From: Hexactinellida sp. DTS-2022
Lineage: Eukaryota > Porifera > Hexactinellida
Reading direction: 5' to 3'
NCBI GenBank assembly: GCA_028753945.1
Contig: JAPNXP010000001.1
Span: 12,204,501 to 12,268,500 of the forward strand
DNA length: 64,000 bases
Made by a program: the position numbers and the translations under genes. Shown in pieces: positions 9,501 through 19,700 of the stretch; within the stretch, counting starts at the first letter, position 1; each line of letters opens with the position of its first letter. The notes beneath the pieces are model-generated. The model saw nothing but the letters and a program-made list of their open reading frames with translations. It did no database searches and was not told the DNA's origin.

Positions 9501-10050
9501 AGAAAAGTACCGCATTGAAGAAACAGAATTTTACCTGCTTAACAAGAATATTCAAGAATATTACGACACAGAAGTCTATCCTGTCCCAATAGACTATTGC
9601 TCATATGGCGAAATTGTAATCGCGCATTCATCAGCACACAGTTGGTGTCGAAGTAGAATAATCGAACCGGAAGGTATCAAGGTTTTCTATGTGGACTATG
9701 GATATTCAGAAATAGTCAGTCACAATGAGATCCGACAGATTGAGAAAAAATTCCTATTCGCGCCTTTCCAAGCCATTCCTTGCGTACTTTCTGGAATAGT
9801 TCCTGTTATTGACAAGTTGGATGAGGCGAGAGAGCGCCTAGAGACGCTAGTTACCAATAGGAATTTCTTAGCCCGCGTCGAAGGGCGCCTGGATAAAGGC
9901 AAACTCTGCCTATATTTCTTGCCTAATGGAAATGAGCCTATGAATTGTAATCTTCCTTCAAACTGCTTGAACGATTTATTATTTGATGAGAGATATTATG
10001 AACGATGCCCCAACACAGACGGGAGTAAAATAAAGTTTTTCCCTGGCTAG
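6511..10050 (+). CDS. Three-Tudor, CCCH zinc-finger protein (TDRD type), intronless
   Basis: 1179 residues from the ATG at 6511 to TAG. Residues 1-140 are helical and charged, probably coiled coil. Residues ~150-350 are acidic and low-complexity, with three tandem 23-residue repeats (LVIHEI..NDIASNELFSAE) at 7297-7503. Extended Tudor modules lie at about 360-500 (core WYRAVIL and VYFIDYGNPG), 650-780 (WYRGIVLE, VFFVEFGSTS) and 945-1090 (WCRSRIIE, VFYVDYGYSE). A CCCH finger (C-x8-C-x5-C-x3-H) is at ~903-925. Extended Tudor proteins bind dimethyl-arginine on Piwi proteins in germ granules. Only Tudor 1 keeps the usual D-Y-G-N; modules 2 and 3 have EFGS and DYGY, so methyl-arginine binding may rest on module 1. 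I cannot match it to one vertebrate TDRD. Confidence 0.85.
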   Translation: MADTLEFKEKELHSKVMFIDMALTMLREKAAAYRQVRLEICKQTRQMQKDINAAKFQKILTTVQDKQQTVNDLMDNSFQIIIDREIQNPDNSKLDQVISDLLSSKQKAESLLSTDTPKRTFFKESAVISQKIQQGLDASMEYQFEYFEESTDTIQFPTFELETDKAISVIQDITLIESNPYVTPEAIELESNSQSPDRKTEATTDIPIPLDSPILTQETDPNSQVLSTVDSGAVPTNDTELTESDLAIEHEVNIAANELAPENNGLVIHEIITNDIASNGLFSAEDNGLVIHEIITNDIASNELFSAEDNDLVIHEINTIDIVSNELSPEKSDNPELIPKVGTEQTPELHPVVPFECLLAKQKYKFVVTHVESPSYLYLQLVTKEFNQMIPGITEYHTNIDENPEEANPVDPDSVTPGSYFFAKYDIDGCWYRAVILQTESEHPRKVNVYFIDYGNPGLVSMDNLRPIPEKYATFPQQAFVASLYNIKPTGSDVTIITPTNDDEWTLPSMKYKWEQQVIQWVDVILDAHRSVYGLISQCGQSNHLELDLILSTGTLREILDSNLITFTASQLNLLDRDHVSLRALLISGSMGVGTDVNQIDSSVLPSNSSSVERAPCNSPEFSEIFGTLRRENEHEYLFPNIYQEDGSFSCMLAATDSPDLFYVHIVHKEATIIDKIASEIVTYMKESISGRTLMQVKQPCLAFYVQDQLWYRGIVLEIEPSKDKYFVFFVEFGSTSWVTEQQIQPISSKLLCYPVQAIPCRMYGIKPKNKFLWPLEAVEEFTKLTGPTLILNAFMISCEPHERIHNNISVMKEFVITIRLYECNNPKSVNECLVELGFAETIDSTRETTDVSASSLSFSNSPDLENLDDWNPMATDFLSPNNNYQYEDDNIDLAIQGYKDSEHSQICRYYNSTIGCRRGSSCKYLHTLYQRRNKQRMKEIPFSCSIQELPSLNSFILCKITGIQSPYNFYITCPYGCVDLGEEILSHSDNIRKLFEEKYRIEETEFYLLNKNIQEYYDTEVYPVPIDYCSYGEIVIAHSSAHSWCRSRIIEPEGIKVFYVDYGYSEIVSHNEIRQIEKKFLFAPFQAIPCVLSGIVPVIDKLDEARERLETLVTNRNFLARVEGRLDKGKLCLYFLPNGNEPMNCNLPSNCLNDLLFDERYYERCPNTDGSKIKFFPG
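7297..7503 (+). repeat. Three tandem 69-bp units inside the Tudor gene
   Basis: Units begin at 7297, 7366 and 7435. The first two are nearly identical at the DNA level; the third has diverged. Each encodes 23 residues (LVIHEIITNDIASN core). The 69-bp period keeps the frame, so copy number could change without breaking the protein. Confidence 0.85.
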
Positions 10051-10477
10051 TAGTGCTAACATTCATATTGTAGATTCTCTCTTTATAGTTCGCAAATCTA
10101 CTTTGATTTTGTGAATTCGAAATTTGAGTGCATTAAAGTTTTCTGACGCTTTAATTTATTTTAGTATATAGTATATACTATTATTTGACATTTTAGGCGG
10201 AGACCGGCAGCTTCTTATACGTATTATAAACATAGCTGTCTAACTTTGATCGTTCAAATTACTTCAACAATGACAAATGACATAGGCTACCGGTATGACA
10301 TTTTTAGTGGACTAACATTGATTGTTCAAGTAAAGTTATAATTCGTTACAAACAATTGTTAATTAATTTCCGCACTTTATCTTTTATCTAGGGGTATTTT
10401 TTGCCTGATTTTCATGAATTATGAAATTCTTTTGGTCCCCTATGGTTTTCAATAGAATTCGAGAAATTAGGCTGGAC

Positions 10478-11254
10478 CATGGCCTACTTAATATGCAGCT
10501 ATATATGTCGCCGAGAAGGCCATAAAACAAAGAGGCCAGTTTCTAATTTTAATTCTAGGATAAACTATGCTTCCTATTGTTGTTATTTGGGTTGTATATG
10601 GGGTAATCAACTATTATGAGTCCATTAGAACCACTTTTGAGAATCTCAGATTTATGGTTAAGCTATTTAGGCGCCATTTAATGATGACACCACAAATATA
10701 CAAAATTTACAATTCGAGTCTAAAGAACTACAAGAAAATGAAAATAATTTGCTAATATACTTAGAATACATTTCCCGAATATATAATGAGAATGAATATA
10801 TATAATCCAGCAATTATATACGTTTTATGGACGAAAATAGTAAGTTGCAATTCGGATAATACTTGTATTTTAGCATGTGGTTGCTTTATAATTTAAAAAA
10901 ATTATAATGTCGCCATTTTGCGATTTAGTAGCCTTTGGGGTATGAAATATATCCCTATTTAGTATTCCTATTATAAAATTATTAGAAAGTAGGAAGTAAC
11001 TGAAATTTTGATATTTGAAAATATTTTCATTTACCAAAAATTGTTACCGTAATCATTTAATGGCGCCTAAATAGCTTAACCACAAATCTGAGATTCTCAA
11101 AAGTGGTTCTAATGGACTCATAATAGTTGATTACCCCATATACAACCCAAATAACAACAATAGGAGGCATAGTTTATCCTAGAATGAAAATTATAAACTG
11201 GCCTCTTTGTTTTATGGCCTTCTCGGCGACATATATAGCCGTATATTATATATA
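10478..11254. mobile_element. Long palindromic element, CATGGCCTAC family, right end lost
   Basis: The left arm begins CATGGCCTACTTAATATG. The right arm is its inverse (…GGCCTTCTCGGCGACATATATAGCCGTATATTA) but stops before GTAGGCCATG, where other sequence begins. Each arm holds 'ttgttgttatttgggttgtatatggggtaatcaac'-type sequence shared with the copies at 15415 and 48185. A small frame from an ATG (10567-10755 on plus, with a mirror on minus) lies in each arm. About 780 bp in total. The stretch 10051-10477 before it holds nothing I recognise. Confidence 0.75.
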
Positions 11255-11265
11255 AGGTTTACTTA

Positions 11266-11424
11266 TACAGCGATCATCTGTACCACCGATCATCGGCGTT
11301 TGTATTAAAAAACCTGGCTACTTTCTACCGATTGTTTTTTTGTGTTATAAAAAACACCATCGGTAGAAAGTAGCCAGGTTATTTAAACAAACGCCGATCA
11401 TCGGTGCTACCGATGATCGCTGTA
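11266..11424. mobile_element. Small palindromic MITE (TACAGCGATCATC ends)
   Basis: The ends TACAGCGATCATC and GATGATCGCTGTA are inverted. Inside, long matching arms (CGATCATCGGCGTTTG, then CCTGGCTACTTTCTACCGAT) fold back on each other around a T/A-rich loop. Non-coding. It separates the truncated palindrome from the DINE-like element. Confidence 0.7.
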
Positions 11425-11463
11425 TGAATAAATTCTTATATCTATATTATTAAATCTCGATTG

Positions 11464-11692
<229 letters not shown>

Positions 11693-12076
11693 TTTGTTTG
11701 TCCGGATTGTATTAAAGTGATGGGGCACTAGAAACCGCATTTATATATGAGATATAAACTAACTTTCAAATGTTATTATTGGTAAACAAATGTTATAATA
11801 GGTAAACAAGTATGCTGAACACGAATTTCGCATTTACAAATTTATGATATGAATATTTATTGTTGTTGTTTACACAAAATAGGTAAACAAATTTATGAAA
11901 ATTCAAAATCAACCAGGAAGTTAGGTTTCAACGGGTATTATAGGTAAACAAGTGTGCTTAACACGAATTTCGCGTTTATAAATTTCTAATATGAATAATT
12001 GTTGTTGTTGTTTACAGAAAATAGGTAAACAAATTGATTAAAATTAAAGATCAACCTAGAAGTTAGCTTTCAACGG

Positions 12077-12219
12077 GGGATACCGACAATTCGTAACACG
12101 ACAATTCGTAACACGACAATTCGTAACAGACAATTCGTAACACGACATTTCGTAACACGACAATTCGTAACGCGACAATTCGTAACACGACAATTCGTAA
12201 CGCGACAATTCGTAACGTG
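12077..12219. repeat. Left terminal array of nine 15-bp units
   Basis: Consensus CGACAATTCGTAACA. Units 6, 8 and 9 end in G instead of A; unit 4 lacks its first C; unit 5 has ATTTCG. Likely transposase-binding sites. There are no spacers, so it is not a CRISPR. Confidence 0.95.
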
Positions 12220-12403
12220 AGAATAATAAATATTTTGATTCTATTAATTCTGCTATATGTCATCCTTTTGATTAATTTGGATATCTATATTGTATATAAT
12301 GCGTAAACAAACCTGTTATATAAAACATTTTGAGGTGCCTAATATAAACCTCTGTAAAATTATATAAATAAGTTGTTGTTGTGATCAATGTAATTTATTT
12401 TCC

Positions 12404-13831
12404 ATGGCACAATCTCATCATCAGTCTTTCAGACTAAGTATATCTCAGAGAGGCGCAGAGAAGCTCATAGAAGGGGGATACATTTATGGAAAGCATAGAA
12501 GAATTGGAGAAACAACTCACTGGCTGTGTGTTCAACGAGGATTGTGTAAAGCAATTGTACACACACAAGGATTTGAAATTGTGAAACGAACAAACCAACA
12601 CTTACATCCTCCTGATGAGAAAGCTATTAGCTGCAGTGAAGTAAAAATAAATATTAAAAGAAAAGCAAAGGGATCCCAAGATAGTTCACATTATATTGTG
12701 GGTGAATGTGTCCAAACAGTAAATGAGGGTATTGCTGCCAAGCTGCCCAAATTGGATAGTCTTAAACGTACTATACAACGTCAACGTGTTCTAACAGCAC
12801 CAGTTCAACCTACGACTCTGGAACAACTTATAATACCAGAAGAATTCATGCGGACATCAAAAGACGAGCTTTTTCTCTTATATGATTCAGGTCCAGAGAT
12901 CCAGAGGATACTAATTTTTGCTACTCAGAAGAACCTAGATATGTTGCAATTCTCCAGGGTATGGTTAGCTGATGGTACTTTTAGGACGGCTCCTCTACTT
13001 TTCACACAAGTATATGTAATACATGCTCTTCGAGGAGGCCCTGATTTGCTGAAAGATGGCCATTTGTTGCCAAGTATTTTTATTTTACTCCCCAACAAAT
13101 CGGAAGCAACATATAAAAGAATGTGGCAACAGGTGCAGCTTCTTTGTCCGCAAGCCCACCCAGAAGATATGCTGATGGACTTTGAGAAGGCTGCTATTAA
13201 CAGTTTTCAGCAGACATGGCCTAACTCTACTGTTAAAGGATGCTTTTTTCATCTCACCCAGAATATATGGCGGAAAGTCCAAGCAGTAGGGTTGCAGACA
13301 CTATATTCGAATGATCAAGAATTCGCTATAAGTATTAGAATGATAGCATCTCTGGCATTTGCAGATCCTTTCGAAGTCCCCAGCCTGTTTGCTGAAGTGG
13401 CATCCCAGCTCCCTACTCCTCAGGCGGATCAATTAATTGAGTACTTCGAGAGGACCTATATAGGACGAAGGTTACCTGGTGGGGCATACCAACAGCCATT
13501 GTTTCCAATTGGTATATGGAACTACCATTTTGATACAGTCCTAGGGATCCCTCGAACAACAAATGCGGTGGAAGCATGGCACCGGAGCTTTAATTGCACT
13601 GTGGGTTGCCACCATCCCACTATTTGGAAATTTATTTCTGCACTCAAGAGGGAACAAGGATTAGTAGAAGTGAGGCAAGCCAAGTACATTGCTGGGGACC
13701 AACCAGTAAAACGGAAAGCAGTCAAAGATAATGAAAGAGCCCTGAAAAATCTAATTCTTAGTTATCCGCACCGCCCCAGAATGGAATTTCTAAGAGGAGT
13801 ATCGTACCACTTTAGTATTGGATCTGACTAA
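12404..13831 (+). CDS. MULE transposase with N-terminal FLYWCH-type zinc finger
   Basis: 475 residues, ATG at 12404, single frame. Residues ~8-65 fit a FLYWCH finger (RGAEKLIEGGYIYGK, then W-L-C, L-C-K and H-L-H as metal ligands). The MULE transposase core occupies ~180-400: RVWLADGTFR (Asp190), DMLMDFEKAAINSF (Asp259), GCFFHLTQNIWRK (the C-x-x-H-type motif) and TTNAVEAWHRSFN (Glu390), giving a plausible D-D-E set. No stops or frameshifts. It should cut and paste its own element; the FLYWCH finger probably binds the terminal repeats. The flanking non-coding strips 12220-12403 and 13832-13920 are AT-rich. Confidence 0.9.
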   Translation: MAQSHHQSFRLSISQRGAEKLIEGGYIYGKHRRIGETTHWLCVQRGLCKAIVHTQGFEIVKRTNQHLHPPDEKAISCSEVKINIKRKAKGSQDSSHYIVGECVQTVNEGIAAKLPKLDSLKRTIQRQRVLTAPVQPTTLEQLIIPEEFMRTSKDELFLLYDSGPEIQRILIFATQKNLDMLQFSRVWLADGTFRTAPLLFTQVYVIHALRGGPDLLKDGHLLPSIFILLPNKSEATYKRMWQQVQLLCPQAHPEDMLMDFEKAAINSFQQTWPNSTVKGCFFHLTQNIWRKVQAVGLQTLYSNDQEFAISIRMIASLAFADPFEVPSLFAEVASQLPTPQADQLIEYFERTYIGRRLPGGAYQQPLFPIGIWNYHFDTVLGIPRTTNAVEAWHRSFNCTVGCHHPTIWKFISALKREQGLVEVRQAKYIAGDQPVKRKAVKDNERALKNLILSYPHRPRMEFLRGVSYHFSIGSD

Positions 13832-13920
13832 TTTATTTTCCACTACATTATACTACTTAATAATAAAGTACTAACTATTTAAATTATAAGTAATAGAATG
13901 AGTAATCAGATATATCTTAT

Positions 13921-14030
13921 GTTACGAATTGTCGCGTTACGAATTGTCGTGTTACGAAATGTCGTGTTACGAATTGTCTGTTACGAATTGTCGTGTTACG
14001 AATTGTCGTGTTACGAATTGTCGGTATCCC
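13921..14030. repeat. Right terminal array of seven 15-bp units
   Basis: Inverse of units 1-7 of the left array with the same variants in the same order. The left array is two units longer, probably by tandem duplication of the innermost pair. Confidence 0.95.
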
Positions 14031-14327
14031 TTCAACGGGTATTATAGGTAAACAATTGTGCTTAACACGACTTGCGCGTTTATAAATTTATAATATGAAT
14101 AATTGTTGTTGTTGTTTACAGAAAATAGGTAAACAAATTGATTAAAATTAAAAATCAACCTAGAAGTTAGCTTTCAACAGGTATTATAGGTAAACAAGTA
14201 TGCTGAACACGAATTTCGCATTTAGAATTTAGAATATGAAAAACAAGTTAAAACTATGGAAATTTTCTAAAAGGATGTATATAAGTCCCTTTCTGCCATT
14301 TTCCATGATAGAAAGGGTGAGGAGTAA

Positions 14328-14399
14328 GGCCGCACAGCGGCAGTTAACTTGAGGTGCGTAGCACCGATCCGTCGCAAAGCGACCGAGACCGAAGGGCTC
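14328..14399 (+). repeat. Cluster of four short hairpins at the 3' end of the DINE-like element
   Basis: Consecutive small stems: GGCCGCACAGCGGC, GGTGCGTAGCACC, GTCGCAAAGCGAC and GAGACCGAAGGGCTC. The inverted copy at 25343-25418 has the same four in mirror order, with loop changes (GCCGCTATGCGGC) and a better-paired last stem (GAGCCCTTCAGGCTC). Hairpins near the 3' end are a Helitron-type feature; four in a row is unusual. Confidence 0.75.
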
Positions 14400-14785
14400 G
14401 TATATATGATATGTGTAGGCCATGCCATTGCTGGACCAAAAATTCAAATTTCAACGGCCACCTACTAGTCTCTACAGAGCCATCAACCCGTTTGGTCACT
14501 TCTCTCAAAATCAATATTTTTGACAAACCCATGTTTCAAAGTTGTAGTACAATATATTCTACATGGTTACAATACGTGTATTTACTGATCCCTGTGTAAT
14601 AGATAAGTTGCACAATATACGCCCATGTCAATACCAATTGATATAGACCTATGTGGTTCGATGTACTTTTCCACTTCAAGTATACAGTGGAGGGCAATAG
14701 GTATTACAGATAAATACATATACTGATGACTCTGTCAACTGGGAAATTTTGATTAATAATTATTGCGTGTTGTGGTAAAGTTGAA

Positions 14786-14925
14786 AAATCCAAAATTGCC
14801 GCCTGTGCCGACGCATTATCCTTTGGAGGCACTACATTTGGTGGTTGGGTAAGTGGTAACTAGTAGTGCCTCCAAAGGGAAATACTTTCGGCACAGGCTG
14901 CAATTTTCGATTTTTTGAAATTGAA
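14786..14925. repeat. Hairpin MITE (CCAAAATTGC…GCCTGTGCC family)
   Basis: The arms AAATCCAAAATTGCCGCC-TGTGCCG and CGGCACAGGCTGCAATTTT are inverted, and inner arms TTTGGAGGCACTA and TAGTGCCTCCAAA pair too. Related hairpins open each unit of the 1.4-kb array (33721, 35141, 36552) and a diverged one lies at 32090-32212. The rest of 14406-15160 shows no other recognisable feature. Confidence 0.7.
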
Positions 14926-15162
14926 TTTGTGACACCATAAAATCAACAAATCGTTCAAAATGAAAATTTTGAATGAATGATTAGTGAGTGAGGGTTATAG
15001 GCTTATAGCAAATCAAAATTTCAAACAGCACTGGACACTAGGAACCCCCCAGAACCGCAAACTTGGCTCCTATGGTCCCCTTTGCTCCCCCGACCATTCG
15101 CGGAACCATGGTTGTCCCTTGACTCTATCTCCGTGTAATGTATCCCCCCCGGATTTACAGAA

Positions 15163-15263
15163 TACAGGTAAACCTCCGAAATGCGACACGTTTGGGAGCA
15201 GCGATTGTGCCGGATATTCGGAGGTTGTATTTCAGAGGTGTTGCTTTTAGAGGTTTACCTGTA
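15163..15263. mobile_element. Short MITE, TACAGGTAAACCTCC ends
   Basis: A 101-bp unit between TACAGGTAAACCTCC and its near-inverse GAGGTTTACCTGTA. A second copy is at 22033-22153. TA-type ends, non-coding. Confidence 0.75.
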
Positions 15264-15414
15264 TACAGAACCCTTGCGTTTTGAGTGAAATTATATTTAG
15301 TATTATTAAGTTAAGGGGGACCATCCACAACTACTGTGGATGGTCCGGCCGGGCCAGTACGGCTTGACTGCAGGCCTGTAAAGTGATAGTAGGGAAAATG
15401 ATAGTAGGGGGGGC

Positions 15415-16495
15415 CATGGCTTACTATATATACGGCTGTGTATGTTCCCGACTTGGCCTTCAAACAAGAAGGCCAGTTTTAAATTTTATTCAAAGCTAAA
15501 CCATGCCTTCTATTGTGGTTTATTGGATTGTATATGGGGTAATCAACCATTGTGAAACCATTGGAACCACTTTTGAGAATCTCAGATTTGTGGTTAAGCT
15601 ATTTAGGCGCCATTTAATGATGACGGTAACAATTTTTGGTAAAATGAAAAAAATTCAAATATCATAAATTTCAGTTACTTCCTACTTTCTAATAATTTTA
15701 TAATAGGAATACTAAAATAGGGATATATTTCATACCCCAAAGTCTACTAAATCACAAAATGGCGACATTCTAAATTTTTAAAAAATTATAAATCAACCAC
15801 ATGATAAAATACAAGTATTATCCGAATTACAACTTACTATTTTCGTCCATAAAACGTATACGTATAATTGATGGTTTATACCAGTGGTTCTTAACCTTTT
15901 TTATGTCATTTCCCCCCTTGGCCTGTTCACTCTACCCGATTTCCCCCTTCATTTGTAGTATAAGGAATAAAGTAGCCTTGAAATTACAAATTATTAGCTG
16001 TCTGGCGATAACTGCTTCTTGGCCACCAGTGGATAAATGTTAGGAGGTATTATTTTATTTTGGTTTTATTATTTTATTAATTTTGTCTAAATTGATTTAC
16101 CCCTTATATTCTCGGAATTTCCCCCCAGGGGGAAATTTCCCCCCGGTTAAGAACCACTGGTTTATACAAATTCATTCTCATTATATATTCGGAAAATATA
16201 TTCCAAGTATATTAGTTAATTATTTTCATTTTCTTGTAGTTCTTTAGACTCGAATTGTATATTTTTGTATATTTGTGGTGTCATCATTAAATGGCGCCTA
16301 AATAGCTTAACCACAAATCTGAGATTCTCAAAAGTGGTTCCAATGGATTCACAATAGTTGATTACCCCATATACAATCCAATAAACCATAATAGAAGGCG
16401 TGGTTTAGCTTTGAATGAAATTTAAAACTGGCCTTCTTGTTTGAAGGCCAAGTCGGGAACATACACAGCCGTATATATACACGTAGTAAGCCATT
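15415..16495. mobile_element. Long palindromic element, CATGGCYTAC family, with nested hAT MITE
   Basis: Arms start CATGGCTTACTATATATACG and end with the inverse (GTAAGCCATT), flanked by a 7-bp duplication GGGGGGC (15408-15414 and 16496-16502). Arms share the 'tgggg-taatcaac' block with the copies at 10478 and 48185. An insert at 15882-16159 interrupts the loop side. Small frames starting ATGCCTTC sit in the arms; in the right arm the ATG has changed to ACG. Confidence 0.8.
15882..16159. mobile_element. hAT-like MITE, CAGTGGTTCTTAACC ends
   Basis: 278 bp with ends CAGTGGTTCTTAACC and GGTTAAGAACCACTG, and exact 8-bp duplications GTTTATAC at 15874-15881 and 16160-16167. The ends closely follow the CAGTGGTTCTCAACC pattern of many animal hAT elements. 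Confidence 0.9.
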
Positions 16496-16794
16496 GGGGG
16501 GCTCAGTCTCATGTATTATGAAAATTATAGGTATATTTATTGGGATATTAAGAATTTCAGGGGAGGGGCCCAAGATTCTCATGCTACAGGTCTCCTACAC
16601 TACTATCATTATTCTCTGGGAATCGGATCATAGGCTGGGTAGAATCAGGGGCCCCTTCCCCCCTTCAACCTATATAAAATTACGACGAGCAGATTTTATG
16701 GGGTCCCCAGAACCCACTGGATCTAGGCTGCAGCCTATTGGGTGATCCGGCCCTGTCATTATAACATTACTGTTATTACACACTAGCACACAGC

Positions 16795-19700
16795 ATGGCT
16801 CTGATCTGCTCCATCAGCAACGAGGTCCCGGAGCACCCGGTGCTCTCCCCTGTCTCCAGCCACATATTCGAGCGGAGACTCATTGAGAAGTTCCTGGAGG
16901 AGAACCACACGGACCCCATTAACGGAGAGCCCCTGGACGCATCTGACCTCATAGAAGTCAAGTCCAGCCCGCTCCTCCGCCCGCGGCCCCCCACTGCCAC
17001 CAGCATCCCGGCTATCCTCAAGCTCCTACAGGACGAGTGGGACGCCTGCATGCTGCAGACATTCTCTCTACGTCAGCATCTGCACACCACCCGCCAGGAG
17101 CTCTCGCACGTGCTGTACCAACACGACGCGGCCTGCCGAGTCATAGCCAGGATAACCCGGGAGAACAACGAGCTCAGGGAGACCCTGGCTAGCATCAAGC
17201 CTGTGCCAGTGGGTCTCCAGCAGGGGATTGGCATAGGCGTGGTACACGAGGGAGCGGTGCCAATGGGAGTACCAGGGACACCTATGGAGACAGGGGAGCA
17301 GCCAGCTGACTCAGCCACAGCTCTCCCTCCGCTCGTGAGTTTGCTATTCTCTCTGCTTAGGGCAGGGTGCTAACTGGGGTATATAGACGGCAATGGGGAT
17401 ACATAAGATATATACAGTAGAACCTCCCGTGACCTACGTTATAATAAGGCCTGTTCACTAGTGTTAAATTTTGGACCATGGATGTCGTTTAAGTCCATTG
17501 ATTCTTTTACAATAAATGTTATAGTTTGAGATATATAACCAAGTAGTATTCCAGAACAAAAAATATTAATGCCTTGCAACCTTTGCAGTCGGTTCATGTC
17601 GAAAATTCTCGAAAAATAATGAAAGTTAAACCCAATTAGTTGTTATTGTTCTTCAAATGTTTATTTGATAAAAACTTGTATTCACTTTCATGTTTTCTTT
17701 AATATATTGTACTTTTGCAACATTCATTTACTTCAAAAGTGCTTGGTATTAATTAAGCCCAATAATATTTTACTTCTTCTGGATTACTACTTGGTTAATT
17801 ATCTCTGACTATAACATTTATTCTTAAAAGAATCAATGGACTTAAACGACATCCATGGTCCAAAATTTAACACTAGTGAACAGGCCTTATTATAACGTAG
17901 GTCACGAACCTCCTTAGTACGAACACCAGGGGACCGTCAAAATGTGTTCGCCTTATCCGGAATTGGTATTAACCGATGTCATTTGTATCGAAAAGGTATT
18001 TTACGGGGACTGAAATCGTATTCGTACTAACGAGGTTCTACTGTACACTGTACTTTGTTTTACGGAAATGGGAGGGGTACACATAATGTTTTGAATTGCT
18101 ATAGGGCAGCGATTCCCAACCTTTTTCGACCGTGGACACCCTATAGTTATTCTATGGCCCCTTCCCATTGACTGTAATTGACGGGAATCACTGCTGTAGG
18201 CGGTCCACGGTTGAGAGGTTGGGAATCGCTGGCTTAGTAGTATTGGACCCGTTTCAGAAATTAGACACCCCCTCCCTATGTCTTTTGACCATTTTGTTAT
18301 GCTAAAAGTACGGTTTGTCACACACTGGTTAATTAACACACGCTTTGGAAACGTTGACGTTTGAACGCCCGTTCCTCTTTATTTATACTCGCACTACCAA
18401 TTGACTGATACTGGTGAATTGAAGAGGCTTACATTATTTTGCTAAAATTTTCGCTATGTTTAGAATCTACATAAATATTGTTTTCTGCATTTTTCAAAAA
18501 AAATTGAGGCAAATTTTGGCCCACGAAATCAATAATTGAGAAATTACGGTAATTAAATTATAACTCTGTAAATATAATATTCTGATCTGTAATTTGATTT
18601 ATCTAATGGGTAGTACTCGGGCTAATTTCTCCGTTATTCAGTTGAAGCCGCTTAATAGGGACTAGGGAGTAGATAGTCGGGAAATTCAGTTAATCGGGAC
18701 TAAATTTTTGTAACAATCTCCTATCAAATGTAGTATAATTTACATCGGTTAACCGGATAAACGGGACATAATGCCTACTCCCTTGCCCTCCCAATTATTC
18801 GGCTTCCACTATTCTATCTCTACTGCTACTGCCTGTCTGTTCCCAGCTGCAACCCGAGTCTAACTTCAGCTCCATAACTGAGGAGGTTAAGCAGCGGCTG
18901 CAGGAGACCAGCAGCTTCCTGACTGCCGAGCGGAAGAAGCGGGGCAAGAAGCCGCCGGACGGACTCGCTAACCCGGAGGATATACAGGAGTACCAGCAGC
19001 TCGAGGCCCACTCAGGTAGACAGCTAATGTAGTAACGTATACAGGTTTAGCGTTAATGGAGACCCGGTAATAGGACATTCGGTTAATGAAAATCAGGTCA
19101 TAAGACATTCCGGTTAATACGAAATTCCGGTTTGTACGATACTCCGGTTAATATGGATTTCAACACTTTGCCTGTCGTATACTTGAAAAAACATTCGTAT
19201 ACTATCAGTTTTTCAGGTTGCACATGATGCCTTATAGAAAATATTTCTTTTATTTGAGCCCTGTATTATTCACATTTTAACACCTGTATATATGCCTACA
19301 TACCTATGCACCTTATCTGTTGCTACCGTAGGCCTGCACTCTGCCGGGACCCCTGGCATTCTCTGTCTGGACATGTCCGGGGACTACACCCAGGTGCTGA
19401 CAGGCGGAGTGGACAAGACGGCCACTCTCTTCCACCGGCCCTCCGAGCAGATCGTGTGCTCCCTGAGAGGGCACTCCAAGCGCGTTAACCACGTGGTGCT
19501 GCAGACACACAAGTCCCGAGCCTTCACGGCGTCAGCTGACTCCACTGTCCGCACCTGGGAGCTCCCGGCTGGGGAGTGTCTCCGGATAGTCAAGGCGCAC
19601 GATTCTGACGTCACAGCTCTCTCCCTGCACGCCACCGGGGACTACCTGCTCAGCTGCTCCAGCGACAGACACTGGGCCTTCTTGGACATAGAGAGCGGGG

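Larger units (their letters stand above)
12077..14030 (+). mobile_element. Young autonomous MULE with tandem-repeat terminal inverted repeats
   Basis: The ends are inverted copies of GGGATACCGACAATTCGTAA, flanked by a TTCAACGG(G) duplication (12069-12077 and 14031-14039; 8 or 9 bp depending on how one shared G is assigned). The inverted repeats are made of 15-bp units CGACAATTCGTAACA: nine on the left, seven on the right. Units 1-7 agree variant for variant, including a one-base deletion in unit 4 and an ATTTCG variant in unit 5. It carries one intact transposase gene (12404-13831). The near-perfect ends and open gene indicate recent movement. Confidence 0.9.

Noticed and set aside
12077..12219. 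Regular 15-bp repeats that look CRISPR-like
   Set aside because: No spacers, present as an inverted pair at both ends of a MULE in a eukaryotic genome; they are transposon termini.
12063..12263. Minus-strand frame with repeated ALRIVVLRIV
   Set aside because: Translation of the MULE terminal repeat array.
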